This document shows, piece by piece, positions 40,126-48,702 of a stretch of 64,000 nt of DNA (positions are counted from its first letter, which is position 1; every line of letters starts with the position of its first letter). This DNA is from Erythrobacteraceae bacterium (GTDB lineage Bacteria > Pseudomonadota > Alphaproteobacteria > Sphingomonadales > Sphingomonadaceae), in the NCBI GenBank assembly GCA_027486035.1, contig JAIXPX010000049.1, positions 1 through 64,000 on the forward strand. The letters are read 5' to 3'. The notes beneath the pieces are model-generated. The model did not search any database, had not been told where the DNA came from, and worked only from the letters and a program-made list of their open reading frames with translations. The translations under genes were made by a program, and so were the position numbers.

Positions 40126-40316
40126 GAGCCTTCCGAGGCGGATGCCTTGGACGGAAGGGGCGCACTAGCGATTCGGTGGCGGCTTGGCAATGCGTGATTG
40201 GGATCGCGGCAGAGGCCCGATGGCGGGGCGGGCGGTCTGGGGCTCGCGGCAGCGAGCCCCGACCTAACGTTACGTCAGTCTGGACGAGGCCCCCGCTGCA
40301 CGGCAAAGCACCGCCC

Positions 40317-41096
40317 ATGACCATCGCCAGCCTGCTCGAACCCGTCACCGGCAAGCCCGGTCCGGCCCGCCTTGCCCATGCCGCCGACTGGATGCAGGGA
40401 CGCACCCTTTATGGCGGGGCCTCGGCCCTGGTCGCCTACACCATGGCGGTGCGCGCCTTCCCCGATCTGCCGCCCCTGCGAGCCGGGCAGATCGCCTTCG
40501 TCGCGCCGGTGGGCGAGGACATCGAACTCAAGGCCGAGATCATCCGGCAAGGGCGCAACGTCACCCAGGTGCGCAGCGAGATCCTGTGCGAGGGCCGCGT
40601 GGCGCTGAGCGCCTTCTGGCTGTTCGGCGAGGGGCGCGAGGCGAATGCCGTCCACCCCTCGGGCCTGCCCGAGGATTGGCCGGGCGCGCCCGAGGACAAC
40701 GAGGTCGTCACCCACCAGTTCGCCCCCGCCTTCGTCGCCAAGAACTTCGAGCTGCGCCACGGCCAGCCCAAGGGCACCGAGCGCGGCGCGACCGTGCGCC
40801 GTTGGGCGCGGCTGACCGAGGCGCATGATCTCGATCCCGTGTCTAAGCTCGTGCTGATGGGCGATGTCATGCCACCGGGCGCGATGCGGGCAATGCAGCG
40901 CCTCGGTCCGATCAGCTCGATCAACTGGTCGTTCAACGTGCTCGATCCGGAAAGCCGCTCCCGCGACGGCTGGTATCTGGCGGAGAACACCAGCCAGCAC
41001 GCCGATGCCGGCTATTCCTCGGAACGCCTGAGGATGTGGGATGCGGACGGCCGGCAGGTGCTCGACGGCCAGCAATGCGTTGCCGTGTTCGGCTGA
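40317..41096 (+). CDS. Acyl-CoA thioesterase, double hot-dog (TesB-like)
   Basis: A 259-residue protein with two hot-dog repeats: LYGGASALVAYTMAVRAF in the first and a C-terminal half with GPISSINWSFNVLDP and GWYLAENTSQHADAGYSSERLRMWDADG, typical of the thioesterase-like (4HBT_3) family. It should hydrolyse acyl-CoA; chain length is unknown. The ATG at 40317 is used, because the longer frame crosses tRNA-Cys. A TAACGTTACGTCAG motif lies at 40265-40278 upstream. Confidence 0.82.
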   Translation: MTIASLLEPVTGKPGPARLAHAADWMQGRTLYGGASALVAYTMAVRAFPDLPPLRAGQIAFVAPVGEDIELKAEIIRQGRNVTQVRSEILCEGRVALSAFWLFGEGREANAVHPSGLPEDWPGAPEDNEVVTHQFAPAFVAKNFELRHGQPKGTERGATVRRWARLTEAHDLDPVSKLVLMGDVMPPGAMRAMQRLGPISSINWSFNVLDPESRSRDGWYLAENTSQHADAGYSSERLRMWDADGRQVLDGQQCVAVFG

Positions 41097-41138
41097 GCAA
41101 GTCTGCCGGGGCTGTGTCCGGTTAGGCCGGCTGCCGCC

Positions 41139-41957
41139 TCACACGTCCTCGAAGTCCGGCTTCCTGCGCTCCATTTCCGCCATCACCGCCTCGATCTGGT
41201 TGCGGCTACGCATGATCGCATGCTGCTCGATGCTTTCCTCGAGCAGGATCGCGTCGGTCTCGCGTTCGTGCATCCCGGCCTGGAGGCGCTTGGCGGCGCG
41301 GATCGCGTGGGGGTTCTTCAAGGCGATCTGGCGGGCGATGGCGAGGGCCCGCTCGCGCGGGTTCTCGTCGAGATAGGTGGCAAGGCCGAGGGTCAGCGCC
41401 TCGGCGCCGGTGAACTCGCGGTTGGTGTAGATGAGCTCGCGCAGCACGTCGTCGCGCACCAGGCCGCGCCACAGGGCATAGCCGCCCATGTCGGGGACAA
41501 GGCCCCACTTCATCTCCATGATCGCCATGCGGGTGGTCGGATGGACGATGCGGATGTCCGCGCCGCTGGCGATCTGGAGGCCGCCCCCGAAGCACACGCC
41601 ATGGACCGCAGCGATGACCGGCACGGGGAGCTTCCTCCACTGCATCGCCACCTGCTGCGGGCGGTTGGCGTTGCCGTAGGTGCGCTCGGTCAGCGGGGGT
41701 TCGTCCTCAGGCGGCTTCCTCGAGAAATTCGACAGGTCGAGCCCGGCGCAGAAGGCCCGGCCCTCGCCCGAGAGCACCACGGCGCGCAGCCCCTTCATCC
41801 TGTTGAGCGCATGGCCCGCCTCGATGATCCGCTGAAACATCTCCGGGTCGAGCGCGTTCATCTTGTCGGGCCGCACGAGGCGGACCTCGGCAACGCCATC
41901 CTCCCCCAGTTCGATGGCGACGCGATCATTGACGAGCGTGGTGGCGGTGGCGGTCAT
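41139..41957 (-). CDS. Enoyl-CoA hydratase/isomerase family protein
   Basis: A 272-residue crotonase-fold protein. The oxyanion-hole segments are visible: GEGRAFCAGLDLSNF and AAVHGVCFGGGLQIASGADIR. Of the two catalytic Glu of hydratases, one (MKWGLVPDMGG has D in place of the second) appears changed, so it may be an isomerase, hydrolase or another crotonase member. The ATG at 41957 starts the conserved region; the ORF upstream to 42128 is not conserved. It converges with the thioesterase gene, but no operon is formed. Confidence 0.85.
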   Translation of the reverse strand: MTATATTLVNDRVAIELGEDGVAEVRLVRPDKMNALDPEMFQRIIEAGHALNRMKGLRAVVLSGEGRAFCAGLDLSNFSRKPPEDEPPLTERTYGNANRPQQVAMQWRKLPVPVIAAVHGVCFGGGLQIASGADIRIVHPTTRMAIMEMKWGLVPDMGGYALWRGLVRDDVLRELIYTNREFTGAEALTLGLATYLDENPRERALAIARQIALKNPHAIRAAKRLQAGMHERETDAILLEESIEQHAIMRSRNQIEAVMAEMERRKPDFEDV

Positions 41958-42030
41958 GGCAGGAAGATCCCTCAAGCCTGAAATTGGTGCGCGCGAGATT
42001 GGCGGATCGCCCCGGCGCTGTCCAGAGCGG

Positions 42031-42426
42031 CTATTGATCGCGCAGGGTCTCGCCCGGCGGGAGGGCAAGGAGCGGGCGCAAGTTGAGCCGGTAGCCGCCT
42101 TCGTCGTCGCTGACGATGAGCTCGCCAAGCCCTACTGCCGCAAGGCGGGTGCGCAGGCGCGCGAGCAGGGATGCGATGTCCCCGCCCCCTTCGCCGCTGC
42201 GTGAGCGCCAGAGGTCGGCGGCGAGCCGCGCTTCGTCGACGCGTTCTTCCGGCCCCCCGGCGAGGTGCCACAGCAGCAGGAATTCGCGTGGGGGGAGGCG
42301 CAGCCAGAGATCCTCGACCCGCGCATCCTGGTGGGCCCGGTCAAGCGTGAGATCGCCCGCCTCGCGGAAGCGCGGCACAGGCTCGCAGGCGGCGCAAAAC
42401 CGGTCCGAGGCAAGCGGCGCGTTCAC
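42031..42426 (-). CDS. Orphan OmpR/PhoB-type winged-helix protein
   Basis: A 131-residue protein. Residues about 45-125 match the Trans_reg_C winged helix: LWLRLPPREFLLLWHLAG, a recognition helix ending in LRTRLAAVGLG and the wing SDDEGGYRLNL. There is no receiver domain; a short N-terminal segment contains a CAAC pair (DRFCAACEPVPRF) that might bind a metal or act as a redox site. The GTG start overlaps the stop of the JAMM gene (GTGA), so the two are coupled. The target is unknown. Confidence 0.72.
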   Translation of the reverse strand: MNAPLASDRFCAACEPVPRFREAGDLTLDRAHQDARVEDLWLRLPPREFLLLWHLAGGPEERVDEARLAADLWRSRSGEGGGDIASLLARLRTRLAAVGLGELIVSDDEGGYRLNLRPLLALPPGETLRDQ

Positions 42427-42854
42427 ATCAGACCTCCCGCCCGCATCGAATACACCGCATCCGTGGTGAAGATGAGATGATCGACCAGGGCAATGTCGAG
42501 CGCCGCTGCCACCTCGGCAAGACGGCGCGTTGCGGCGATATCGCAGCCGCTCGGGCGGCAATGGCCGGAAGGGTGGCTATGGGCGAGGATGAGCCCCGCC
42601 GCATTATGCCGCAGCGCCTCGCCAAGCAGGGCGCGCATCCGCAAGGTCAACGCAGTCAGGTTGCCGATCCCGCAAGGCGCGTCACCGATCCAGCCGCGGT
42701 CGGCATCAAGGAAGATCGCATGGCCGCGCTCGTGCCGTACCGGCGGAGCGAGCACGATGTCGCGCAGATAGGCGATCATCGCGGTGTTGCGCGGCCCCGG
42801 CAGCGAGGCCGCCTGACGCGGGCTGAGGCGAGGCGCGGATGTCATGATCGCCAT
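42423..42854 (-). CDS. JAMM/RadC-like metalloprotein (short form)
   Basis: A 143-residue protein corresponding to the RadC JAB domain. The zinc site is complete: HAIFLDADR then LILAHSHPSGHCRPSGCDIAATRRL, with the H-x-H and D of JAMM. The HhH domain of full RadC is missing. RadC-like JAMM proteins are common on mobile DNA and have no proven repair role. It starts at MAIMTSAP (42854) or MTSAP (42845). It overlaps the winged-helix gene and follows a membrane-protein gene by about 50 bases. Confidence 0.8.
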   Translation of the reverse strand: MAIMTSAPRLSPRQAASLPGPRNTAMIAYLRDIVLAPPVRHERGHAIFLDADRGWIGDAPCGIGNLTALTLRMRALLGEALRHNAAGLILAHSHPSGHCRPSGCDIAATRRLAEVAAALDIALVDHLIFTTDAVYSMRAGGLM

Positions 42855-42903
42855 GTGTCGGGTCCGATCATGCAGGGTGCGCGTCGCGGGCGCTTCATGA
42901 CAC

Positions 42904-43401
42904 TCACGCCCGCACCGGACGCGCCCCGGTGCGCCATTCGCGGTAGGGGCCGAAACGGCGTTCACGGCGCGCGTGGCGCGCGAAGCCGCCGATCAGCAGG
43001 ACGAGCTGGCAATAGGAAGGCCCGATCACGAGGATCGCGAGCGCTAGCGGCGAGATACCGCCGACCACCGCCTTGACGAGGTGCGCCACCACCGCGACCA
43101 GCTGGAAGCCGGCAATCCACAGGGGGTAATTGCGGTTGGCATTGAGCGCGATGCCGATGAACAGCGGCGTGGCGACAAGGTCGCAGATGGCGATCATCGA
43201 GGTATAGGGGCCCAGCGCATAGGCATCTAGGCCGAGCCCCCGCGCAACATAGAGCGGCACGACCATGGTGACGAGGAAGATGCCGATGAGCCAGCGTTCC
43301 GGTGCCCCGCCCCAGCGCCAGATCGCAGCGGCCAAAAGTACGCTGGTGAGGTGCTGGGCCGGGGCGCGGTAATCGTTGAACAGTTCGAGCAGTTCCCCCA
43401 T
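42904..43401 (-). CDS. Hypothetical membrane protein, five-helix type
   Basis: A 165-residue protein with about five hydrophobic segments and a basic, Arg-rich C-terminal tail (ARHARRERRFGPYREWRTG), likely cytoplasmic. I do not recognise the family. Its ATG shares one base with the stop of the gene before it (TGATG), which shows coupling with the small helical protein at 43401-43745. Confidence 0.7.
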   Translation of the reverse strand: MGELLELFNDYRAPAQHLTSVLLAAAIWRWGGAPERWLIGIFLVTMVVPLYVARGLGLDAYALGPYTSMIAICDLVATPLFIGIALNANRNYPLWIAGFQLVAVVAHLVKAVVGGISPLALAILVIGPSYCQLVLLIGGFARHARRERRFGPYREWRTGARPVRA

Positions 43402-43745
43402 CAGGCCAGCTGACGCTCCTTTGCGTCAGACACCGCTTCGACCTCGGACGGAGGGATGGTGGTCGGAATGCCGCTGTCGCCGCCGGCATGGACCCTGGCG
43501 ACCTTGCTGAGTTCGTCATGGACGCGAAGCAGGTTGGTGGACATGGCGAGCGCCTGGCTTTCGGCCTCGGTAAGACGCAGCAGCGCGCGCTGCCCGGTAT
43601 GGCATTCCACGTCGGGGTTCTGGCGGGCGGCGAGCATCGCCTGCTTGAGGCGCGCCATCGCGATAATCGCCTCGTCAGCCAGCGCCTCGGCTTCGCGGAT
43701 CAGTTTCTTGAGATTGTAGGCATCGGCAAGAATACGGTCTTCCAT
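43401..43745 (-). CDS. Hypothetical small helical protein
   Basis: A 114-residue, mostly alpha-helical and charged protein (DAYNLKKLIREAEALADEAIIAMARLK...), with no signal peptide or membrane segment. The family is unknown; it could be a coiled-coil partner. The ATG at 43745 has GGAG seven bases upstream; an alternative GTG at 43775 overlaps the LuxR-type gene's stop. It is coupled to the next membrane protein gene. Confidence 0.65.
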   Translation of the reverse strand: MEDRILADAYNLKKLIREAEALADEAIIAMARLKQAMLAARQNPDVECHTGQRALLRLTEAESQALAMSTNLLRVHDELSKVARVHAGGDSGIPTTIPPSEVEAVSDAKERQLA

Positions 43746-43771
43746 CGATAGTCTCCGGCGGCTTGCGGTGC

Positions 43772-44371
43772 TCACCCGGCCGCGATCCCAAGATCCCCGG
43801 AGTAGTTCGCCTTGCCCTCTGTTGCCGCGCTCAGAGCCAGGGCAGCGGTCACCGCGAGGATCACCGCAGCCAGCACTCCCGATGCAATCCCGACGATTGC
43901 CCCAAGGCGAAACAGGACGGCATGCTCACCATCGAGCACTCCGGGGACGACCCGGGGCTCGAGCGGCCTCAGCCATGGTGCCTGTTCCGAAAGCGGCATC
44001 GAATCGCTGAGGACCAGCCTGCCCAGGTCGTCCCGGTTGTCGGGTTCAGACAAAGGGACGGCGGCGTTAACCTGCGTTTTTATATATGCAACTTCGCTGA
44101 AGAGCGGCCTCGCGGACCTGTCGGGCGACGCGGAGCGATCCTCTTCCGGCTCGCGGGTGTCATCGTGCTGCCGCGCGGCCCTGAAATTCTCGACCAGCTC
44201 GCCCAGGCTGCCCGCCGCATAGAAGTCCTTGAGCGCGCGGATATGCTGGTTGATGCGCGTTTCCGACACGCCCAGCTCCATCGCGATCACCTTGATGGGG
44301 ACGCGCCGATCGATGCGCTCCATCACCGCGCGCTGCCTCGCAGTCAGCTGCCGAGGGGCGCCGGTCGCCAT
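43772..44371 (-). CDS. LuxR-type helix-turn-helix protein with C-terminal membrane anchor
   Basis: A 199-residue protein. Residues about 5-65 are a LuxR/GerE HTH (LTARQRAVMERIDRRVPIKVIAMELGVSETRINQHIRALKDFY). A polar linker follows, then one hydrophobic helix at about 155-185 (FRLGAIVGIASGVLAAVILAVTAALAL). A DNA-binding head with a membrane tail suggests a membrane-tethered regulator. It heads a five-gene minus-strand run and lies just after alaC. Confidence 0.78.
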   Translation of the reverse strand: MATGAPRQLTARQRAVMERIDRRVPIKVIAMELGVSETRINQHIRALKDFYAAGSLGELVENFRAARQHDDTREPEEDRSASPDRSARPLFSEVAYIKTQVNAAVPLSEPDNRDDLGRLVLSDSMPLSEQAPWLRPLEPRVVPGVLDGEHAVLFRLGAIVGIASGVLAAVILAVTAALALSAATEGKANYSGDLGIAAG

Positions 44372-44390
44372 CACATGGTCTCCGTCCGGA

Positions 44391-45590
44391 TCATGCCGCA
44401 GAGCTGTTGACCCCGAGCGACTGGAGGTAGCGCTTGATGTTGCGCGCGGCCTGCCGCAAGCGCTGTTCGTTCTCGACCATGGCGATGCGCACAAATCCCT
44501 CGCCGTCCTCGCCATAGCCCACGCCCGGCGCAACCGCGACCTGGGCCTGGGTGAGGAGCTGCTTGGAGAATTCCAGACTGCCCATCGCTTTCAAGGCGGG
44601 GGGCAGCGGCGCCCAGGCGAACATCGATGCCCGCGGCGGCGGGATGTCCCACCCGGCGCGCCCGAAAGCCTCGACCATCACGTCACGGCGCTTGCGATAG
44701 AGCTCGCGATTGGTCTCGACGATGTCCTGCGGGCCATTGAGCGCAGCGCAGGCCGCCGCCTGGATCGGCGTGAAGGCGCCGTAATCGAGATAGGACTTCA
44801 CGCGGGTGAGCGCCGCGATCAGCTTGCGGTTGCCGACCGCAAAGCCCATCCGCCAGCCGGCCATCGAATAGGTCTTCGACATCGAGGTGAACTCGATCGC
44901 CACATCCTTGGCGCCGGGCACCTGCATGATCGAGGGCGTCGGCTCGCCTTCGTAATAGAGCTCGGAATAGGCCAGATCGCTGACCACCCAGACCTGGTTC
45001 TCCTTGGCCCAGGCGACGAGGCGCTCGTAGAAGGCAAGGTCGACTACCTCTGCGGTCGGGTTCGAGGGGTAGCTCACCACCAGCACGCTCGGGCGCGGGA
45101 CGGTGTAGTTCATCGCCCGTTCGAGCGATTCCCAGTATCTCGCGTCGGGCGTCGCGGGCACGGAGCGGATTGTTGCGCCCGCGATGATGAACCCGAAGGT
45201 GTGGATCGGGTAGGAAGGGTTGGGGGCCAGCACCACGTCGCCGGGCGCGATGATCGCGGTGGCGAGGCTCGAGAGGCCCTCCTTCGAGCCCATCGTCACC
45301 ACCACTTCGCTCTCCGGGTCGAGCTCCACCCCGAAGCGGCGGGCGTAATAGCCGGCCTGTGCGCGGCGAAGGCCGGGGATCCCCTTGGACTGGGAATAGC
45401 CGTGCGCATCGGGCTTGGCCGCCACTTCGCACAGCTTGTCGATCACATGCTGCGGCGGCGGCTGATCGGGGTTGCCCATGCCGAGGTCGATGATATCCTG
45501 CCCCTCCAGCCGCGCGGCATGACGCATGGCATTGACCTCCGCAATGACATAGGGGGGCATGCGCTTCATGCGGTAGAACTGGTCATTCAT
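44391..45590 (-). CDS. alaC: Alanine aminotransferase, AlaC-like (class I PLP)
   Basis: A 399-residue aminotransferase. The N-terminus (YRMKRMPPYVIAEV) and segments IIDLGMGNPDQ, GYSQSKGIPGLRRA, APNPSYPIHTFGFIIAGA and PSIMQVPGAKDVAIEF follow E. coli AlaC closely; the PLP lysine is in SMSKTYSMAGWRMGF. It should interconvert alanine and pyruvate with glutamate. This group is often labelled LL-diaminopimelate aminotransferase in related genomes; the AlaC assignment is preferred. It is divergent from phaC. Confidence 0.85.
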   Translation of the reverse strand: MNDQFYRMKRMPPYVIAEVNAMRHAARLEGQDIIDLGMGNPDQPPPQHVIDKLCEVAAKPDAHGYSQSKGIPGLRRAQAGYYARRFGVELDPESEVVVTMGSKEGLSSLATAIIAPGDVVLAPNPSYPIHTFGFIIAGATIRSVPATPDARYWESLERAMNYTVPRPSVLVVSYPSNPTAEVVDLAFYERLVAWAKENQVWVVSDLAYSELYYEGEPTPSIMQVPGAKDVAIEFTSMSKTYSMAGWRMGFAVGNRKLIAALTRVKSYLDYGAFTPIQAAACAALNGPQDIVETNRELYRKRRDVMVEAFGRAGWDIPPPRASMFAWAPLPPALKAMGSLEFSKQLLTQAQVAVAPGVGYGEDGEGFVRIAMVENEQRLRQAARNIKRYLQSLGVNSSAA

Positions 45591-45753
45591 TGGCGGTCAT
45601 TACCTCGTCATGCACGGCAATCATGTGGCCGCTGCGGCTCTTTCCTAGGCGATTAGGGCGCCGACTGGAAAGCGCGTTTTCGGTGAAGTTGCGATGACGG
45701 GTGATTGTCGCCACAAACCTTTGAAGGCCGAGCACAAGGGACGAAAGCTGGCG

Positions 45754-47643
45754 ATGGCACAAGATGGCGACCTGATGGCGGGCGGGGGAGAGGGGCTCAA
45801 GGGCCTCCTCGACACGCAGGGCGAAGCTGTCAGGGAATGGATGGAGGCGATCGCGGGCAAGGGCTTCGATCCCGCTGAGATGGCCGAATGGAGCGCTACC
45901 GCCGCGCAGCTCCAGCAGCTGTGGCTCGACTTTGCCACCCATCAGGCCAAGGCCGCCGCCGAAAAGGCGGGTACGGCTGCCAACCTTCTCGACCCTGCGC
46001 AGTGGCTGGTGGTGTCGCAGGCCATGCTCGGGCAGATGCCCAAGGGGATGTTCGAGGCCGCGGGCAAGCTCGCACAGGACCAGATGCAGCTCTGGTCGGG
46101 CGTGATGCAGAGCTTTGCCGCCGGTGCCACGGGAGGCAAGGCCGCCGAGGCTCCCGAGCCCGCCGCCCTGCCCAAGAGCGACCGCCGCTTCGCCGATCCG
46201 GCATGGCGCGAGCACCCCGCCTTCCTACTGCTCCACCAGACCTACCTGATGCTCGCCGACTATTTCCGCCAGGCGGTCAAGGGCATGGACGGGCTCGATA
46301 GGCCCAAGCGCCAGCAGCTCGAATTCGCGGTGATGGCGCTCACCGAGGCGATGAGCCCGGACAATTTCCTCGCGCTCAATCCGGTGGTGCTGAAACGCAC
46401 CATGGAGACCAGGGGCGCGAACCTCGTGCGCGGGATGCAGCACCTCGTGAACGACCTGAAGCGCGGCCAGCTCACCCACACCGACCCCGATGCCTTCCGC
46501 CTGGGCGAGAATCTCGCCGCGAGCCCGGGCAAGGTGGTGCACGAAACGCCGCTCTACCAGCTGATCCAGTATTCGCCCTCGACCGAGGAGGTGCTCGAGG
46601 TGCCGCTGGTGATCTTCCCGCCGTGGATCAACCGCTTCTACATCCTCGACCTCACCCCCAAGAAGAGCTTCATCAAATGGGCGGTGGATCAGGGGCTCAC
46701 GGTCTTTGTCGTGAGCTGGAAGAGCGCCGACGAGACCATGGCCGAGGTGGTGTGGGACGATTACATCCGCGCCCAGATCGAGGCGATCGACCACGTGCGC
46801 GCGCGGCTCGAGGTGCCCCACGTGCACACCATCGGCTACTGCGTGGCCGGGACCACCCTCGCCGCGACGCTGGCGGTGCTCCACAGGCGGGGCGAACAGG
46901 ACAAGGTCAAGTCGGCGACCTTCTTCACCGCGCAGGTCGATTTCGAGAAGAGCGGCGATCTCAGGAACTTCATCGACGAGGGCCAGCTCGAGATGATCGG
47001 GCAGCTCTCCCCGCAGGGCTATCTCGACGGGCGCTATCTCGCAGCAACCTTCAACGCCCTGAGGGGCCGCGATCTGATCTGGAACTACGTCGTCAACAAC
47101 TACCTTCTTGGCGAGGACTATCCGGCCTTCGACCTGCTCCACTGGAACGGGGACGTCACCAACCTGCCCTCCAAGTGGCACAATGCCTACCTGCGCGACC
47201 TCTACCGCGACAACAAGCTGGTGGTGCCCGACGCATTGGAAGCGGACGGGACACCGATCGATCTGACCCGCGTTGCCACCCCCAGCTTCGTGCAGGCGGG
47301 GCGCGAGGATCATATCGCGCCGGCCGAAAGCGTGTGGCGGATCACCCGGCATTTCACCGGACCCGTGGAGTTCCTGCTGGCGGGCTCGGGTCACATCGCC
47401 GGGGTGGTCAATCCCCCGGCGGCAGGCAAGTACCAGTACTGGATCGGCGACAGCACCGCGCCCACGCTCAAGGACTTCGTCGCAGGCGCCACCGAGCATC
47501 CGGGCAGCTGGTGGCCGCACTGGCTGGAATGGCTGCTCAAGCAGTCCGACACGCAGGTGCCGGTCACGGGCAGGCGGGCGCCGGGCGGCAAGGGTGACCC
47601 GGTGATCGAGGACGCGCCGGGCCGCTATGTGAAGACCCGCTGA
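45754..47643 (+). CDS. phaC: Class I poly(3-hydroxyalkanoate) synthase
   Basis: A 629-residue PHA synthase that polymerises (R)-3-hydroxyacyl-CoA on granules. The alpha/beta-hydrolase domain has the lipase-like box GYCVAGT with nucleophile C363, the Asp in QAGREDHIAP and the His in GSGHIAG. PWINRFYILDL, FVVSWKSADE and WNGDVTNLPSKWH are class I features. The ATG at 45754 (MAQDGDL) is chosen; one at 45694 would add 20 residues. The phasin follows 147 bases later, with its own promoter. Confidence 0.95.
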   Translation: MAQDGDLMAGGGEGLKGLLDTQGEAVREWMEAIAGKGFDPAEMAEWSATAAQLQQLWLDFATHQAKAAAEKAGTAANLLDPAQWLVVSQAMLGQMPKGMFEAAGKLAQDQMQLWSGVMQSFAAGATGGKAAEAPEPAALPKSDRRFADPAWREHPAFLLLHQTYLMLADYFRQAVKGMDGLDRPKRQQLEFAVMALTEAMSPDNFLALNPVVLKRTMETRGANLVRGMQHLVNDLKRGQLTHTDPDAFRLGENLAASPGKVVHETPLYQLIQYSPSTEEVLEVPLVIFPPWINRFYILDLTPKKSFIKWAVDQGLTVFVVSWKSADETMAEVVWDDYIRAQIEAIDHVRARLEVPHVHTIGYCVAGTTLAATLAVLHRRGEQDKVKSATFFTAQVDFEKSGDLRNFIDEGQLEMIGQLSPQGYLDGRYLAATFNALRGRDLIWNYVVNNYLLGEDYPAFDLLHWNGDVTNLPSKWHNAYLRDLYRDNKLVVPDALEADGTPIDLTRVATPSFVQAGREDHIAPAESVWRITRHFTGPVEFLLAGSGHIAGVVNPPAAGKYQYWIGDSTAPTLKDFVAGATEHPGSWWPHWLEWLLKQSDTQVPVTGRRAPGGKGDPVIEDAPGRYVKTR

Positions 47644-47712
47644 GGGGGTTTCGTTCGGTAAGTACAAGCGGGACGGACAATCAAGCACCTGACGGGGCAC
47701 GCTTTCCAACAT

Positions 47713-47775
47713 TTTTGTGCACTGCACAAAATGCTTGACTTCGCATTCGCACTCACTATTTTGTGCAGTGCAACA
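47713..47775 (+). promoter_or_regulatory. Phasin promoter with two PhaR-like operators
   Basis: A perfect palindrome of arms TTTTGTGC/GCACAAAA around ACT occupies 47713-47731. A second copy of the TTTTGTGCAGTGCAA type lies at 47759-47773. Between them are a -35 TTGACT (47735-47740), a 16-base spacer and a -10 TATTTT (47757-47762), so the operators flank the promoter. Alphaproteobacterial PhaR represses phasin genes through TGCA-type dyads of this kind; granules titrate it. The binding protein is inferred; phaR is not in the window. Confidence 0.75.
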
Positions 47776-47790
47776 TGAAGCGAGGTCGCC

Positions 47791-48585
47791 ATGTCCGACG
47801 TTGAAAAGATTGCCGACGAAGCCGCTGCGACCCCCGCCGCGCCGACTCCGGTCGCCAAGATTGATGCGGCCGCTGCCGAAATCGCGGCCAAGGCCGTCGC
47901 CGCCCCTGCGGCGAAGCCCGCCAGGATCGCTGCCGCGCCCAAGAAGGCCCCGGTTGCCCGCAAGGCGCTGAAGGCCACCAAGGCTGCAGCCAAGACCGTC
48001 AAGAAGACGGCCGCGAAGACCAAGTTTGCCGCCAAGCTCCCGGTCAAGAAGCCCGTGCTGGCCAAGAAGGCTGACAAGCCTGCCGCACCGGCGCCCAAGA
48101 CCAACCCCGTCATCAAGCTCAAGGAAACCGTCATGGAAACCGTGCAGAACACCGACGTCACCGCCGCCGCCAAGAAGGCCTTCACCGAGGCCCAGGCCCG
48201 CGCCAAGACCGCTGCCACCACCGCCTATGCCAAGGGCACCGAGCTCGCCACCGAAGCGACCGAGTTCACCAAGGCGAACGTCGAAGCCGTGGTTGAAAGC
48301 GGCAAGATCTTCCTCGCCGGCGCGCAGGAACTGCTCAAGGACAATGTCGAGACCGGCAAGACCGTGATCGAGACCGTCACCGAAGACGCCAAGAAGGTCG
48401 CAGCGATCAAGTCGCCGACCGAGCTGTTCCAGCTCCAGGGCGAGATCGCCCGTCGCAACTTCGACGCGGTCGTCGCCTACGGCTCGAAGCGCACCGAAGC
48501 CTGGGTGAAGCTCTACAACGACGCCTTCGCCCCGATCTCGAACCGCGTCAGCGTCGCGGTCGAGAAGGTGAAGGCCGCCGCCTAA
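47791..48585 (+). CDS. phaP: Phasin with Lys/Ala/Pro-rich N-terminal tail
   Basis: A 264-residue granule-associated protein. Residues about 110-264 form the alpha-helical phasin domain (KLKETVMETVQNTDVTAA ... NVEAVVESGKIFLAGAQEL ... SPTELFQLQGEIARRNFDAVV), which coats PHB granules. Residues 1-105 are rich in Ala, Lys and Pro (AAPKKAPVARKALKATKAAAK), like histone H1 or the tail of PhaF, and could bind DNA or phospholipid. It lies after phaC with its own PhaR-like operators and ends at a strong terminator. Confidence 0.9.
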   Translation: MSDVEKIADEAAATPAAPTPVAKIDAAAAEIAAKAVAAPAAKPARIAAAPKKAPVARKALKATKAAAKTVKKTAAKTKFAAKLPVKKPVLAKKADKPAAPAPKTNPVIKLKETVMETVQNTDVTAAAKKAFTEAQARAKTAATTAYAKGTELATEATEFTKANVEAVVESGKIFLAGAQELLKDNVETGKTVIETVTEDAKKVAAIKSPTELFQLQGEIARRNFDAVVAYGSKRTEAWVKLYNDAFAPISNRVSVAVEKVKAAA

Positions 48586-48652
48586 GGAATTCTCCGGCCG
48601 GGCCTCTCTCCTCTCTCCCAACCCGGTCCACGAGAGCGCGCCGCAAGGCGCT

Positions 48653-48689
48653 GGCCCGAGCAAGCACCGCTTGCTCGGGCCTTTTCTTT
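48653..48689 (+). terminator. Rho-independent terminator of the phasin gene
   Basis: A 13-bp perfect stem GGCCCGAGCAAGC / GCTTGCTCGGGCC with a 3-base loop, followed by TTTTCTTT. Confidence 0.92.
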
Positions 48690-48702
48690 GGCGTGCCGGG
48701 TA

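Noticed and set aside
42423-42854. Full DNA repair protein RadC
   Set aside because: Only the JAMM domain is present and RadC itself has no established repair role.
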